Made by a program: the position numbers and the translations under genes
DNA from: Leptolyngbya boryana PCC 6306
Lineage (GTDB): Bacteria > Cyanobacteriota > Cyanobacteriia > Leptolyngbyales > Leptolyngbyaceae
Length of the DNA stretch: 64,000 bases
Direction of reading: 5' to 3'
NCBI RefSeq assembly: GCF_000353285.1
Contig: NZ_KB731325.1
Location: 324,381 to 388,380, forward strand
Part shown: piece after piece, positions 33,889 to 43,731 of the stretch
Position numbering within the stretch: the first letter of the stretch is position 1
How the letters are laid out: every line of letters begins with the position of its first letter
The notes under the pieces: model-generated
What the model was told of the DNA's origin: nothing
Database searches by the model: none
Seen by the model: the letters and a program-made list of their open reading frames with translations, nothing else

Positions 33889-35241
33889 ATGACTTATCAA
33901 TCCTTCCATCAGAAGTACCGTCCTCAAACATTTGCAGAATTAGTTGGGCAAAATGCGATCGCACAAATCCTCACTCATGCGATCGAGCAGTCTCGCATTG
34001 CTCCGGCTTACTTATTTTGTGGTTCACGCGGCACAGGTAAAACATCCAGCGCCCGGATTTTGGCAAAGTCGTTGAACTGCCTTCAAGCTGATCGTCCAAC
34101 CCCAAATCCTTGTGGTGTTTGTGAAGCCTGCCAAGCAATCTCTCAAGGCAATGCTTTGGACGTGATTGAGATTGATGCCGCCAGCAATACTGGAGTCGAA
34201 AACGTGCGGAACTTGATTGAACGCGCCCAGTTTGCTCCGGTGCAGTTGCGGATGAAGATTTTCGTTTTGGACGAGGCGCATATGCTCAGTACCTCTGCAA
34301 CCAGCGCCCTACTCAAAACACTAGAGGAACCACCAGAGCAAGTGGTCTTTATTCTAGCAACGACGGAGCCGCACAATCTTTTACCCACGATTGTTTCGCG
34401 ATGCCAGCGATATGATTTTCGACGTATCAAACTTGAGCCAATGGTCAAGCACCTAGCAACGATTGCAAACCAAGAGCAGCTTACGATCGATGATTCAGCC
34501 CTGAATTTAATTTCTCGACTGTCGCAAGGTGGATTACGAGATGCAGAAACGCTATTGGAGCAATTAAGCTTATTTGGCAGCACAATTACGACAGAACAGA
34601 TATGGGAAAGTGTTGGAGCTGTTCCTGATGAACACCTAGTCGATTGGGCTGAAAGCCTCTTGCTACCGCAGGTTAGTTCGACCGAAACCCTACTTGTTCA
34701 GATGCAACAATTATTTCAGCAAGGGCAAGAACCGATCGCAATTGTTCAAGGGCTATTACGACTGCTGAAAGATTTGCAGATTGCTCAAACGTTACCTCAT
34801 TCCCCTAAGCTTTCGAGTGTGATGCCTGAGATATGGCAGCGATTAACCAACATGAATTCGATAAATTGCATCCGTCTTGCTGAAGTGAGATCGCAGTTGC
34901 GACAAGCTGAATTTCAGCTATGTCAAACGAGTCAACCAACTCTATTCCTAGAATGTCTAATACTTGATTTGATAGCTATTCCTGCTTTAGGCGCACCAGC
35001 ACAAATTAATCATTCCTTACTAGATCTAACCACAACCTGGCAACAAACTCTTAATCAACTTTCAGTCAATCATCGTCCTATCTTTCGACAAGCACAACTC
35101 GTTCAATGCAGCTCAAAGGGCGCAACGATTCGTTTTCGAGCAGCGTCGTTTTTGAACCTAGCGACAAATTATCAAAGCGAGATCGAGCAGGCATTATCGC
35201 AAGTTCTCGCCTATCACGTTCCTGTTCAACTCTGCACTTAG
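33889..35241 (+). CDS. dnaX: DNA polymerase III gamma/tau-like clamp-loader ATPase
   Basis: 450 residues. Starts FHQKYRPQTFAELVGQ, Walker A GSRGTGKTS (45-53), zinc-module cysteines C64, C75, C78, C81, Walker B FVLDEAH (126-131), sensor-1 ATTEPHNLLPTIVSRC. It is gamma-like in length: there is no long tau extension or intein, unlike many cyanobacterial chromosomal DnaX proteins. Followed 12 bp later by a HolB-like gene, so the clamp loader is built as a unit on this element. It is probably an accessory copy in addition to the host dnaX, which cannot be checked from this window. Confidence 0.92.
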   Translation: MTYQSFHQKYRPQTFAELVGQNAIAQILTHAIEQSRIAPAYLFCGSRGTGKTSSARILAKSLNCLQADRPTPNPCGVCEACQAISQGNALDVIEIDAASNTGVENVRNLIERAQFAPVQLRMKIFVLDEAHMLSTSATSALLKTLEEPPEQVVFILATTEPHNLLPTIVSRCQRYDFRRIKLEPMVKHLATIANQEQLTIDDSALNLISRLSQGGLRDAETLLEQLSLFGSTITTEQIWESVGAVPDEHLVDWAESLLLPQVSSTETLLVQMQQLFQQGQEPIAIVQGLLRLLKDLQIAQTLPHSPKLSSVMPEIWQRLTNMNSINCIRLAEVRSQLRQAEFQLCQTSQPTLFLECLILDLIAIPALGAPAQINHSLLDLTTTWQQTLNQLSVNHRPIFRQAQLVQCSSKGATIRFRAASFLNLATNYQSEIEQALSQVLAYHVPVQLCT

Positions 35242-35253
35242 GGAGATAAATCG

Positions 35254-36396
35254 ATGTCTGTTGTCAAACCACCAATCGGGCAATCAAGCGCAATCACAAA
35301 GCTACAGGCTGCTATCACCCAAAATCGGCTTGCCCCCGCTTATCTATTCACTGGTTTCGATGGGGTAGGGCGTAAACTTGCAGCTCAATGGTTGTCTCAG
35401 CAACTTCTCTGCCATCAAGATGTGCCCCACCCGGACATTTTATGGATTGAGCCAACTTTTACAAAAGATGGGCATCAGTATACTCATTCTGAGGCTGAAC
35501 GGAATGGGCTGGCTGCTAAATCGCGATCGCAGATTCGCATTGACCAAATTCGGCAAATTATTACCCTCTTACAGCAACCTCCGCTACTTGCCTCGCGATC
35601 GCTCGTCGTAATTGATGGAGCAGAAACCATGACCGAAGCGGCTGCGAATGCACTTCTGAAGATTCTTGAAGAACCCGGACGCGCTACTCTCATTCTGATT
35701 ACTCCGACTTCAAACCATCTACTGCCAACGATTCGTTCTCGTTGCCAAACTATCCATTTCAAGCGGTTGCCTTTTGAGTTACTCACTCAGGTTATACAGG
35801 AGTCTTGCCCAGAACTACTAAAGCACCCAGACTTGATTCGCTTTGCTCAAGGCTCTCCTGGACGAGCGATCGCAGCATGGAAAAATGCACAGCAGATTCC
35901 AACTACCATAATTCACATGCTGAATCGGAGCGATCGCCCCATTTGGGATTGCCTTTCTCTATCACAGCAAATTCAAGCGCTCGACTTTAGCCTACAACTA
36001 TGGCTGTTGAATTTCTTACAATTCCAATCTTGGCAGCAATCTCGTTGCAGCAAAATCTTCCATCAATTTGAACAGACTCGAACTTATTTATCGCAACACT
36101 GCCAAGCACAACTGGTGTGGGACTGGTTGCTTACCTCATTGCCTAAAACTCAATGGCAACTTCCAGCCATCATGGAATCGCCATGTCAGCACCTTTCTTC
36201 ACAAATGGCTTCATTGCCAAAGTCTGAAGTTGCAACCAAATCAGTAAGTGTCGTACAGCAAGCTCCTGCTGAACCTTCTACTAGATTTGGAGGGCGGCAA
36301 ACTGACTTATTTGAGGCGATTGCACTCAACAAGCAATCTCCTAACCCTTCAATCGATTATGGCAACTCTTCCTCCAGTTTTGTTCAATCCCATTGA
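35254..36396 (+). CDS. holB: DNA polymerase III delta'-like subunit
   Basis: 380 residues of the clamp-loader AAA+ class: AYLFTGFDGVGRKLAAQ (a degenerate Walker A, with R-K where K is expected), QIRIDQIRQI, VIDGAETMTEAAANALLKILEEP and a TIRSRCQTIHF arginine-finger motif. A broken P-loop and retained SRC finger fit delta' rather than gamma. The C-terminus after about 330 is low-complexity. Its last 38 bp overlap the next gene in another frame. Partner: the DnaX-like product directly upstream. Confidence 0.87.
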   Translation: MSVVKPPIGQSSAITKLQAAITQNRLAPAYLFTGFDGVGRKLAAQWLSQQLLCHQDVPHPDILWIEPTFTKDGHQYTHSEAERNGLAAKSRSQIRIDQIRQIITLLQQPPLLASRSLVVIDGAETMTEAAANALLKILEEPGRATLILITPTSNHLLPTIRSRCQTIHFKRLPFELLTQVIQESCPELLKHPDLIRFAQGSPGRAIAAWKNAQQIPTTIIHMLNRSDRPIWDCLSLSQQIQALDFSLQLWLLNFLQFQSWQQSRCSKIFHQFEQTRTYLSQHCQAQLVWDWLLTSLPKTQWQLPAIMESPCQHLSSQMASLPKSEVATKSVSVVQQAPAEPSTRFGGRQTDLFEAIALNKQSPNPSIDYGNSSSSFVQSH

Positions 36397-36688
36397 AAAG
36401 ATCCAGTTTACAGAACTACTGCAAACCCTTGATCCAAATTACTTACCTTACATCCTTTCAACGGGATGTGGCATTGATTCCCTATCTCGGCTCATCAAGT
36501 ACATCGAGAATCTAATCGGCGTTCATGCTGTTGTTGGAGGAGAATTGATCGAAACTTGTCGCTTGATGCAGTCAATTTATCTGCATCATACCAGTCACCC
36601 TAAAATGCGCTCTGTTGCCAACCTAATTCTGCTTCAGGCAAATATTCGTAATCACAAATATTTATTGAAAGGAATAAAGAAAAATTAA
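36359..36688 (+). CDS. Small unknown protein overlapping the holB-like gene
   Basis: 109 residues from the ATG at 36359 (MATLPPVLFNP), which gives a well-behaved sequence beyond the overlap: LLQTLDPNYLPYILSTGCGIDSLSRLIKYIEN, then helices GVHAVVGGELIETCRLMQSIYLHH. The frame extends back to 36248, but that part lies fully within the holB-like gene and is rejected. All-helical and unrecognised. The overlap implies coupled translation with the clamp-loader genes. Confidence 0.6.
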   Translation: MATLPPVLFNPIEKIQFTELLQTLDPNYLPYILSTGCGIDSLSRLIKYIENLIGVHAVVGGELIETCRLMQSIYLHHTSHPKMRSVANLILLQANIRNHKYLLKGIKKN

Positions 36689-36757
36689 AAGTCCTTCTGG
36701 TATGTAAAAAACTGTCTAGCGACAAAGATAGAAACTTCAGATAAAGGAATTTCTTCA

Positions 36758-37597
36758 ATGTCTTATTATGGCGATTCCAAAGACCTTGCTCGAAAGCTGG
36801 CGCTCGATCCCACTCACGGGGTTTCCGTTAAAGCAGTAAATCAAGTCAATGCCCTCTATAACGAGTATCGATCGCTCTGCTACGGCTTCCGCACACTCGT
36901 TTGGCGGTACACTCGTCGTCGGTTGTTCTGGCTGCACCTGCAAAACGGCGATCTGGTAGACTACGAAATTGCAGGGACACGCGGACGCAAAGATCCCTAC
37001 ACCGGAAAGTATCTCTACCCAGAATACGATCAGCAACGTTTGTGGGAGGACATTTTCGCGCCTGCCTGGGAAGGCGTTGCCGAGGTGTTCGAGGAACAGT
37101 ACCTCTCGCAACTCGAAACTCGTGAGAGCCTGCTGGAAGATCAAGCCAGTAACGCGCCAAAGGTGCTGAAGAAGAGGATTCAGAAGATTCTCAAGGATGC
37201 GATCGCACGTCACGACAAAGAGGTATCGCTTGGTGCAGCTTGTGTGATCGATCGCGCTAAAACGAGCTATCGCGTCGGCTCAGGACAGCCTCCGACCACG
37301 CACAATCTCACTGAAACTGAGCGCTGCAATCTGATGCGTACCTACCTGCTGGCAATCAATCAAGAGCAGCTTGATCAGTATCAGGAACGTGCTGCGAATC
37401 AAGTGCCTTTAGATCACGCAGACACGCTGAATGGACGTGGACAGCTTTCAAACGTACCCGACTACCGACCAAGAGTAAAGTCCACGTTTGACCCAGAAGT
37501 AGTGCGGCAGAAGTTGCAAGCTCAAATGAGCCAGCAAGCGGATCAACTACTGATGGCAAATGGTTCTCCAGAGCTAGTAACTGCCGCGATCAAATAG
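36758..37597 (+). CDS. Unknown conserved-looking accessory protein
   Basis: 279 residues, rich in charged helices and aromatic residues: VNQVNALYNEYRSLCYGFRTLVWRYTRRRLFWL, then GTRGRKDPYTGKYLYPEYDQQRLWEDIF and LETRESLLEDQASNAPKVLKKRIQKILKDAIARHDKE. No known domain is recognised. An AAAGGAA-type site lies about 10 bp upstream of the ATG. It is closed off by a strong terminator 35 bp downstream, so it ends the first transcription unit of the replication region. Confidence 0.65.
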   Translation: MSYYGDSKDLARKLALDPTHGVSVKAVNQVNALYNEYRSLCYGFRTLVWRYTRRRLFWLHLQNGDLVDYEIAGTRGRKDPYTGKYLYPEYDQQRLWEDIFAPAWEGVAEVFEEQYLSQLETRESLLEDQASNAPKVLKKRIQKILKDAIARHDKEVSLGAACVIDRAKTSYRVGSGQPPTTHNLTETERCNLMRTYLLAINQEQLDQYQERAANQVPLDHADTLNGRGQLSNVPDYRPRVKSTFDPEVVRQKLQAQMSQQADQLLMANGSPELVTAAIK

Positions 37598-37631
37598 TTC
37601 GCAACAAACTTCCAACACCTCATTCCCTTAA

Positions 37632-37656
37632 GGCTGACTTCGGTCAGTCTTTTTCT
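37632..37656 (+). terminator. Rho-independent terminator
   Basis: Stem GGCTGAC / GTCAGTC (37632-37638 and 37643-37649, one G-U pair) with a TTCG tetraloop, followed directly by TTTTTCTTT. A textbook intrinsic terminator on the + strand downstream of the gene ending at 37597 and just before the DarB-like gene. Confidence 0.85.
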
Positions 37657-37680
37657 TTGTGTTCTTTAGTCCTACCAATC

Positions 37681-40600
37681 ATGACAGACCTATTTACCTG
37701 GATTCAAACGAATGATGTTACTGGTTCAATTTCACGATCGCTGCAATCTGCCACTCGCATTCCACAAGATCGCTTATTGAGTCAACTTTCACTCACTCGC
37801 TCTCAGCGTCAAAAAGTCAAGGATAGTATCAAAGCCATTCAGCTTCTCAAACAATTGCGGACAGCTAATCGACTTCCTACGATCGATGAGCAAATCCAGC
37901 TATGTCTTCATTTAGGGTCTGGGCTGAGTGCAGATCTTTTCGTTGACCCACCGAAATCAGAATGGGCAAAGCTGGCGACTGAACTGAAAGCGCTATTGAC
38001 TCCTGAAGAATTCGCTCAAATGCGGGGGACAATGACCACAGCTTACTATACGCCACCTGCAATCGCTCAGTGCATTTATGAAGGACTCATTCGACTCGGT
38101 TGCAATGGCGGAGAATGGTTAGAACCAACGGTTGGCACAGGGCTATTTATCGGACTCGCACCCTCGGATTGGTCATGCCGTTGGACGGGCGTTGAGATTG
38201 ATTCGATCAGTGGCAGCATTTGTCAGAGACTCTACCCAGAAGCAACCGTTTATCTTCAAGCTTTGGAACGGACTCGATTGGCTGTCAATCATTTTGATGG
38301 CTGTATTGGGAATGTCCCTTACTCGGAAGTTACGCCCTATGATCCGCAGTTTGTCAATTGGTCGCTTGATGGGTTGCACAACTATTGTTTAGCGCGATCG
38401 ATTCAAGCCGTTCGTCCCGGTGGAATCATTGCCGTTCTGACTTCGGTTGGCACACTGCAATCAAAACGCAGTCAAGCATTTCGTGAACGAATTAGCAGCT
38501 TAGTTTGCCTGTTAGGCGCTTTCAAACTTCCGATGACTGCTTTCCGTAGTTTCAGTCATACCGATGCCCCCGCAGATTTGCTGTTTTTTCAAACGCTTGC
38601 ACCGGGAGAAGATGGCAACGCTGAAGAATGGATTGATTTAGTCGAAAGCCCCATTCTGAATCCAGAAACGCAGGAACCGCTTTTGCTCAATCACTACTTT
38701 CGCACTCATCCGAATCATCTACTCGGTGAACTTGCGATCGATAAGCTCTACGCCAGCCCTCGACTCTCACTCCAACCGATTCATTCCAATTTACCAGAGG
38801 TGCTAAGTTATGCTCTGCGTGATCTACCAGAAAATGTTTACAGATCGCGCCCCCTTCACGTTACGCTCAGTTCCAGTTCACGAGATTCTCTGCCCATTCC
38901 TCCAGATTTGCAAGCCTCGGTCAAACCATTCGCCTACGTCTGGTATCGGGATCAGCCTTATCAATGCCGCGACGGGCAGCTTCGCCAAGTGGCGGTGAAA
39001 GGCATGAAGCGTAGACGGCTGTGGTGGCTGATTCAGATTCGCGATGCAGTGCGACGAGTGCTGAATATTCAATGGGAATCAGATGACGATCGCGAACTAG
39101 AACAAGCTCAAATCATTCTTAACCAACGCTACGACGAATTTATTACGCCGTACGGCTGGCTGCATTCTCAGGGCAATGAACTTGCGTTTGGAGATGATCC
39201 AGAATACCCGCTACTGCTGGCGTTAGAAGTTTGGAATCCAGATCGTCCAGAAGAAACAGAAAAAGCCGATTTATTCTTCAAGCGCACTCTAGTTCGAGTA
39301 CCTGCGATCGACGAAGTGAAAACAGCAACAGAAGCCCTTGTTCACTCACTTGCCGATCGTGGGGCTGTCGATTTGGCATACATGAGTGAGTTGTATCGCA
39401 AGTCAGAAGCCAATATTGTGTCGGAGCTTCAGAGATCGGGAACGACACCGCTCATTTTCCGCGATCCCGATCTTGACAGTTGGATTATCGCTGAAGAATA
39501 CTTGAGCGGCAATGTCCGACTTAAACTAGAACAAGCAGCCACAGCTTCACAGGAATCTCTTGTTTACTTGGTCAACGTTGAAGCACTCAAGCAGGTGCAA
39601 CCCAAGCCGCTAAAGGCAGGACAAATCTACGCCCGTCTCGGTTCTCCCTGGATTCCAGTCGAGGTGATTGAGGACTTCATTCGTGAAACATTAGGAATTC
39701 AGGAAGCAAGCTCATCCAAGTTGCTGCGGGTGACTCATTCGATTCACAGTGCCCATTGGAAGGTTGAATATCGCGGCGCTAATAACACCTTGATTTCTTC
39801 GCAATACGGAACGAGCCGTGTTTCTGCAATTCGCTTGGTTGAACTGGCATTGAATCAGAAATTGCCTGCGGTGTATGACACGATCGACAAGGATACACGA
39901 GTCAAAAATCGGGACGAAACTCGTCGAGCCTTGCTGAAACAAGAACGTCTGAAAGAACTCTTCAAGCGCTGGATTTGGCAAGATTGGAAGCGAGCCACCG
40001 AACTGGTTGAAATCTATAATCGCGACTTCAATTGTTTGCGTCGTCGGCAATATGACGGCACTCATCTTAAAGGCAAGCTGCAAGGCGTTTCAGCAACCTG
40101 GCTAGATCGTCTCTACAATCCGAAACGGGCTTATCAACTGAATGCGATTTGGCGAATTATTAGTAGCAGCAATACCCTGATCCAGTACCCAACTGGGTCT
40201 GGGAAAACAGCGATAGCGATCGTTGCCGCTCAAGAAATGCGCCATCACCACCAATGCACCAAACCTGCTCTTGTCGTCAAAGATCACCTCGTTCTCCAGC
40301 AAGCAGCAGAAGCCGCACAAATCTATCCAGGATTGCGAATTCTCACGATTTCGACTCGTGATCTGGATTCGGCTAAAAAACGGCAGGAACTGGTTTCTCG
40401 TGCCGCAACTGGAGAATGGGACTTCATTGTGATGTCCCAAACGGCATTCAAGATGCTCAGACTGCGAACCGAAACAATTGATTCAATTATTGCAAATGAA
40501 ACTGAGCGCGTTCGCAGCGAAGATGACAAACGCAAGCGTAGCGGGAAACGAGCGGCGAAACAGCTAGAGAAGAAAGTCGATCGCACAGAAGAGAAGATTC

Positions 40601-42603
40601 GAGAACACATCGACTCAGTGCAACGCGACAATACCGTTTACTGGGAAGATTTAGGCATTGATTTACTGCTGGTGGATGAGAGCCACGATTATTTAGGCTT
40701 GGCGACTGAAACACAGATGCAGGGCGTGTTGGGAATTTCGTCTTCTAACTCCGATCGCGCTTCAGATCTCTACTACAAAACTCAGTATTTAGCTCAATTA
40801 CACGGACGAGACAAAGGCTTAGTTCTTCTAACGGCAACCCCGATTCAAAACACACTCGGACAAAGTTGGGTGAACTTAGTTTATCTCTGCCCGCAAGTTC
40901 TTAAAGCCAGAGGGATTCGTCACTTTGACTCGTTCATCTCAACGTTTGCTGAACCAAAAGTTTCTGCTGAGATCACCGCTGCGACAACACTTGAGATCAA
41001 GACACGCTTATCTAGCTGGTCAAATTTACCTGAGTTTCGAGAACTTTGGCTATTAGTCGCAGACATCGTTACTGAGTCGCAACTCGATATTGAAAAGCCG
41101 AGGCCAGATTATCAAACGGCTGAGATTCCCGCAACAGCCGCACAATTGAAGTTTTTCGATTACATTGCAGCACGAGCGAAAAAACTTCAGGGACGGCGAT
41201 CCAAAACGGATAACTATCCACTCATCACCACTCACGTCAAACAAGGTGTCATTGATCTACGCTGTCTACCAAACTCGGTGTTACGCCAATTTCTAGATGA
41301 TACCGAAATTGCAGTCTTGGCAAACGAACGCAGCAAGTTGGAGCAATTCATCGAGGATACCTATCAAACCTGGGCCGAAACACAGACAGAGCGATGTACT
41401 CAATTGCTGTTTGTCGATATTGGTCACGGGTTTATTCATCCGTATCTGAAGCGTCGTTTAATCGATCGTGGCATTCCAGAACATGAACTTGCCTTTGCTC
41501 AAGATGCAACTACTGACGAGCAGAAAGCTCAACTGTTTCGCCAAGTGCGCCAAGGCGATGTCCGAATTCTCTGTGGCAGTACGCCGACAATCGGAGTCGG
41601 AACTCAAATTCCAGACCGCCTCAAGGTGCTGCGGCATTTGGATTGTCCACTTCGTCCGACTGATCGCTGGCAGCGTGACGGACGCATTCTCCGACCCGGC
41701 AATATGCACTCAGAGGTCGAAATCGTTTCCTATGTCACGACAGGCAAGCCTTACCAGAACGAAGAGAATAAGCAAATTCAAGGACTTTCACCGGATTCAT
41801 ACCTTTATGAAGTCAATGTCCGCAAAGCTCGGTTTATCAAGGAAGGACTGTATCAAACTGATGAAACTGTAAGAACGATCGAGGACATTGACGAAACGAC
41901 GCTCGATTTTAGCTTGCTCATGGCGACGGCAACCGGAGATCGACGATTGTTAGAAAAAGTAGAGTTGGATAACCAAATCCAAAAACTATTGATTGAGGAG
42001 CAAGATTGGCAAGGAACACAAATTGCGATCGCTCAACAACTCGATCAACTCCCTCACCAAATCGCGAGCGTTCAACAGGCTCTCAACGCCTACCAGCACG
42101 ATGCACAAACACTGATTCCAACACAAGGAGAAGCCTTTCAACTGATGCTCAATGGTTCTCAAATTCCCTACACCACACGAAGTGAAGCGGCTCAAGCCCT
42201 ACACGATATTGCAGCCGATTTGACCCAAAGTAGACGTGCTGCTAAACGAGCGATCGGCTCTTTTGCTGGATTTGAATTATGGATCGAGCATGAACCTATC
42301 TTTCAGTCTACTATCCTACGCTTACAAGGAGAACGCAGCTATGAAACGGAAGTTCGAGAAACCGCCAAAGGAACACTTCAAGCATTAGAACATTGTCCTG
42401 ACCAAATCACAAGAGCAATTCAAACCTGTCATCAAACTCTACAGATGCTAACCGCAGAACTTGAACAAATTCATCCGCTCTTTGGACAATCCTTTGAGAA
42501 AGCGGACGTTCTCAAAGCTGCACTGGAACGGCAAGAGCAAATGAATGAAGCTCTGGGGCTGATGACCGAAGCTCAGATGGATGCAGTTGCTCTGGCTGCT
42601 TAG
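37681..42603 (+). CDS. DarB-like DNA methyltransferase-helicase fusion
   Basis: 1640 residues from the ATG at 37681. The N-terminal third is an N6-adenine methyltransferase fold: SAM motif EPTVGTGLFIG (about 146) and catalytic-type motif IGNVPYSEV (N211). Then LHNYCLARSIQAVRPGGIIAVLTSVGTLQSK, the layout of the N12-class methylase-helicases of plasmids, ICEs and phage P1 DarB. NVPY replaces NPPY, as is usual there. The helicase half has Walker A YPTGSGKT (about 836), LLLVDESHDY (about 995) and motif VI RWQRDGRILRPGN (about 1329), then coiled coil. P1 DarB protects incoming DNA from type I restriction; a similar role here is inferred. First gene of an 11-gene operon-like run. Confidence 0.85.
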   Translation: MTDLFTWIQTNDVTGSISRSLQSATRIPQDRLLSQLSLTRSQRQKVKDSIKAIQLLKQLRTANRLPTIDEQIQLCLHLGSGLSADLFVDPPKSEWAKLATELKALLTPEEFAQMRGTMTTAYYTPPAIAQCIYEGLIRLGCNGGEWLEPTVGTGLFIGLAPSDWSCRWTGVEIDSISGSICQRLYPEATVYLQALERTRLAVNHFDGCIGNVPYSEVTPYDPQFVNWSLDGLHNYCLARSIQAVRPGGIIAVLTSVGTLQSKRSQAFRERISSLVCLLGAFKLPMTAFRSFSHTDAPADLLFFQTLAPGEDGNAEEWIDLVESPILNPETQEPLLLNHYFRTHPNHLLGELAIDKLYASPRLSLQPIHSNLPEVLSYALRDLPENVYRSRPLHVTLSSSSRDSLPIPPDLQASVKPFAYVWYRDQPYQCRDGQLRQVAVKGMKRRRLWWLIQIRDAVRRVLNIQWESDDDRELEQAQIILNQRYDEFITPYGWLHSQGNELAFGDDPEYPLLLALEVWNPDRPEETEKADLFFKRTLVRVPAIDEVKTATEALVHSLADRGAVDLAYMSELYRKSEANIVSELQRSGTTPLIFRDPDLDSWIIAEEYLSGNVRLKLEQAATASQESLVYLVNVEALKQVQPKPLKAGQIYARLGSPWIPVEVIEDFIRETLGIQEASSSKLLRVTHSIHSAHWKVEYRGANNTLISSQYGTSRVSAIRLVELALNQKLPAVYDTIDKDTRVKNRDETRRALLKQERLKELFKRWIWQDWKRATELVEIYNRDFNCLRRRQYDGTHLKGKLQGVSATWLDRLYNPKRAYQLNAIWRIISSSNTLIQYPTGSGKTAIAIVAAQEMRHHHQCTKPALVVKDHLVLQQAAEAAQIYPGLRILTISTRDLDSAKKRQELVSRAATGEWDFIVMSQTAFKMLRLRTETIDSIIANETERVRSEDDKRKRSGKRAAKQLEKKVDRTEEKIREHIDSVQRDNTVYWEDLGIDLLLVDESHDYLGLATETQMQGVLGISSSNSDRASDLYYKTQYLAQLHGRDKGLVLLTATPIQNTLGQSWVNLVYLCPQVLKARGIRHFDSFISTFAEPKVSAEITAATTLEIKTRLSSWSNLPEFRELWLLVADIVTESQLDIEKPRPDYQTAEIPATAAQLKFFDYIAARAKKLQGRRSKTDNYPLITTHVKQGVIDLRCLPNSVLRQFLDDTEIAVLANERSKLEQFIEDTYQTWAETQTERCTQLLFVDIGHGFIHPYLKRRLIDRGIPEHELAFAQDATTDEQKAQLFRQVRQGDVRILCGSTPTIGVGTQIPDRLKVLRHLDCPLRPTDRWQRDGRILRPGNMHSEVEIVSYVTTGKPYQNEENKQIQGLSPDSYLYEVNVRKARFIKEGLYQTDETVRTIEDIDETTLDFSLLMATATGDRRLLEKVELDNQIQKLLIEEQDWQGTQIAIAQQLDQLPHQIASVQQALNAYQHDAQTLIPTQGEAFQLMLNGSQIPYTTRSEAAQALHDIAADLTQSRRAAKRAIGSFAGFELWIEHEPIFQSTILRLQGERSYETEVRETAKGTLQALEHCPDQITRAIQTCHQTLQMLTAELEQIHPLFGQSFEKADVLKAALERQEQMNEALGLMTEAQMDAVALAA

Positions 42604-42618
42604 TTTACTCCCACATCC

Positions 42619-43731
42619 ATGTCCTATTTTGGCGATCGCTACAGTCCTAATCCTGGTATCAATGACACGATCATATGGCTCCTCGATCACGGTTATCCGC
42701 CGCTCCCGATCGCGCCCTATCACGACCCGCACCAATACCCAAAGCTGCCAATTATTCCAAACACTGAACCACTCCCCCGGTTTACTGGGAAAAATCCTTC
42801 CTATCTCAATTTCAATGGCTATCCATCCCTCATCAAACATCAGGACTTTCAGCATCGCCTCCCCAGTTCCAGCGAAATCAAGCGCTGGTTTTGCGATCGG
42901 AGAACGGGAATCGCCACGATGGGAGGATGGAATAACACCGTTTGGCTTGATTTCGACGTGCATCGGTTTCAATCGATCGAAGACTGTCGAACAATTCTAG
43001 AAGCCTATCTAGAGTTTGCACCCTGTCTCAAATTGACCTTCATCGAAATCAGCCAGAGTCAGGGTTGGCATGTTGGAGTGCGCTGCAATCCATTGCCCGT
43101 TTTTTCTAACTTTGCTTTTCAACCCAAAAGCTTTCAAGCTGGTGAGATAATTGGTGAAGGAAAAATCATTGTATTAGCACCAACTCAAGGAAAAAATGGG
43201 CAATATCAATCGATTCAGCGAGTCATGCCGATTCAAATCGAATCACTTGATAGCATTAGCATCTTTGCTCGAACTCGGACAACGCAAACACTACGGGCGA
43301 TCGAGCCTTTGAATATCTTTTCATCATTAACTGATCATCCCATTGCGATCGAACACCTAATTTGCCAGCGAGTGAAATTTCTACTTCAACAATTGAACGA
43401 AATTCCAGTTGGGCAAAGAAGCGATGTTCTCTGCTCGATCACACGAGAAGTTTTCGGCTGGGAGAACTGGCTGCAAAACTATCCCTACCGTTTAGCTCCA
43501 TCGGCTGACACATTCTGTCAGATCGTAGGACAGCGATTAGAGCTAGATGCAGCGAGGATTCAGCGCATTCTCAATAGTCACTCTCACAGTGTTTCGATTC
43601 GGTATTCCATGCCTGCCATTTACCGCTATCTCGGTGAGGCAGGTTGCGATCGACAAGTTCAAAAAGCTGTTCGTTTTTCACACTCATCTTATTTCAAGGA
43701 AAGCTCTCATGACTCAAACCACAAAGCGTAA
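42619..43731 (+). CDS. PrimPol-type bifunctional primase/polymerase
   Basis: 370 residues. The archaeo-eukaryotic primase landmarks appear: NTVWLDFDVHR with D113 and D115 (WLDFD), SQGWHVGVRCNPLP and GEIIGEGKIIVLAPTQG. The N-terminal region (LLDHGYPPLPIAPY) has the typical prim-pol opening. It probably makes primers for the element's own replication. No helicase domain is fused; the rest (about 230-370) is helical. It lies 15 bp after the DarB-like gene and overlaps the start of the clamp gene by 23 bp. Confidence 0.82.
   Translation: MSYFGDRYSPNPGINDTIIWLLDHGYPPLPIAPYHDPHQYPKLPIIPNTEPLPRFTGKNPSYLNFNGYPSLIKHQDFQHRLPSSSEIKRWFCDRRTGIATMGGWNNTVWLDFDVHRFQSIEDCRTILEAYLEFAPCLKLTFIEISQSQGWHVGVRCNPLPVFSNFAFQPKSFQAGEIIGEGKIIVLAPTQGKNGQYQSIQRVMPIQIESLDSISIFARTRTTQTLRAIEPLNIFSSLTDHPIAIEHLICQRVKFLLQQLNEIPVGQRSDVLCSITREVFGWENWLQNYPYRLAPSADTFCQIVGQRLELDAARIQRILNSHSHSVSIRYSMPAIYRYLGEAGCDRQVQKAVRFSHSSYFKESSHDSNHKA

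Noticed and set aside
36248-36358. N-terminal extension of the small gene after holB
   Set aside because: Lies wholly in the holB-like frame; the ATG at 36359 gives a sensible protein.
43547-43708. 54-residue N-terminal extension of the clamp gene
   Set aside because: Overlaps PrimPol entirely; AAGGA before the ATG at 43709 marks the real start.
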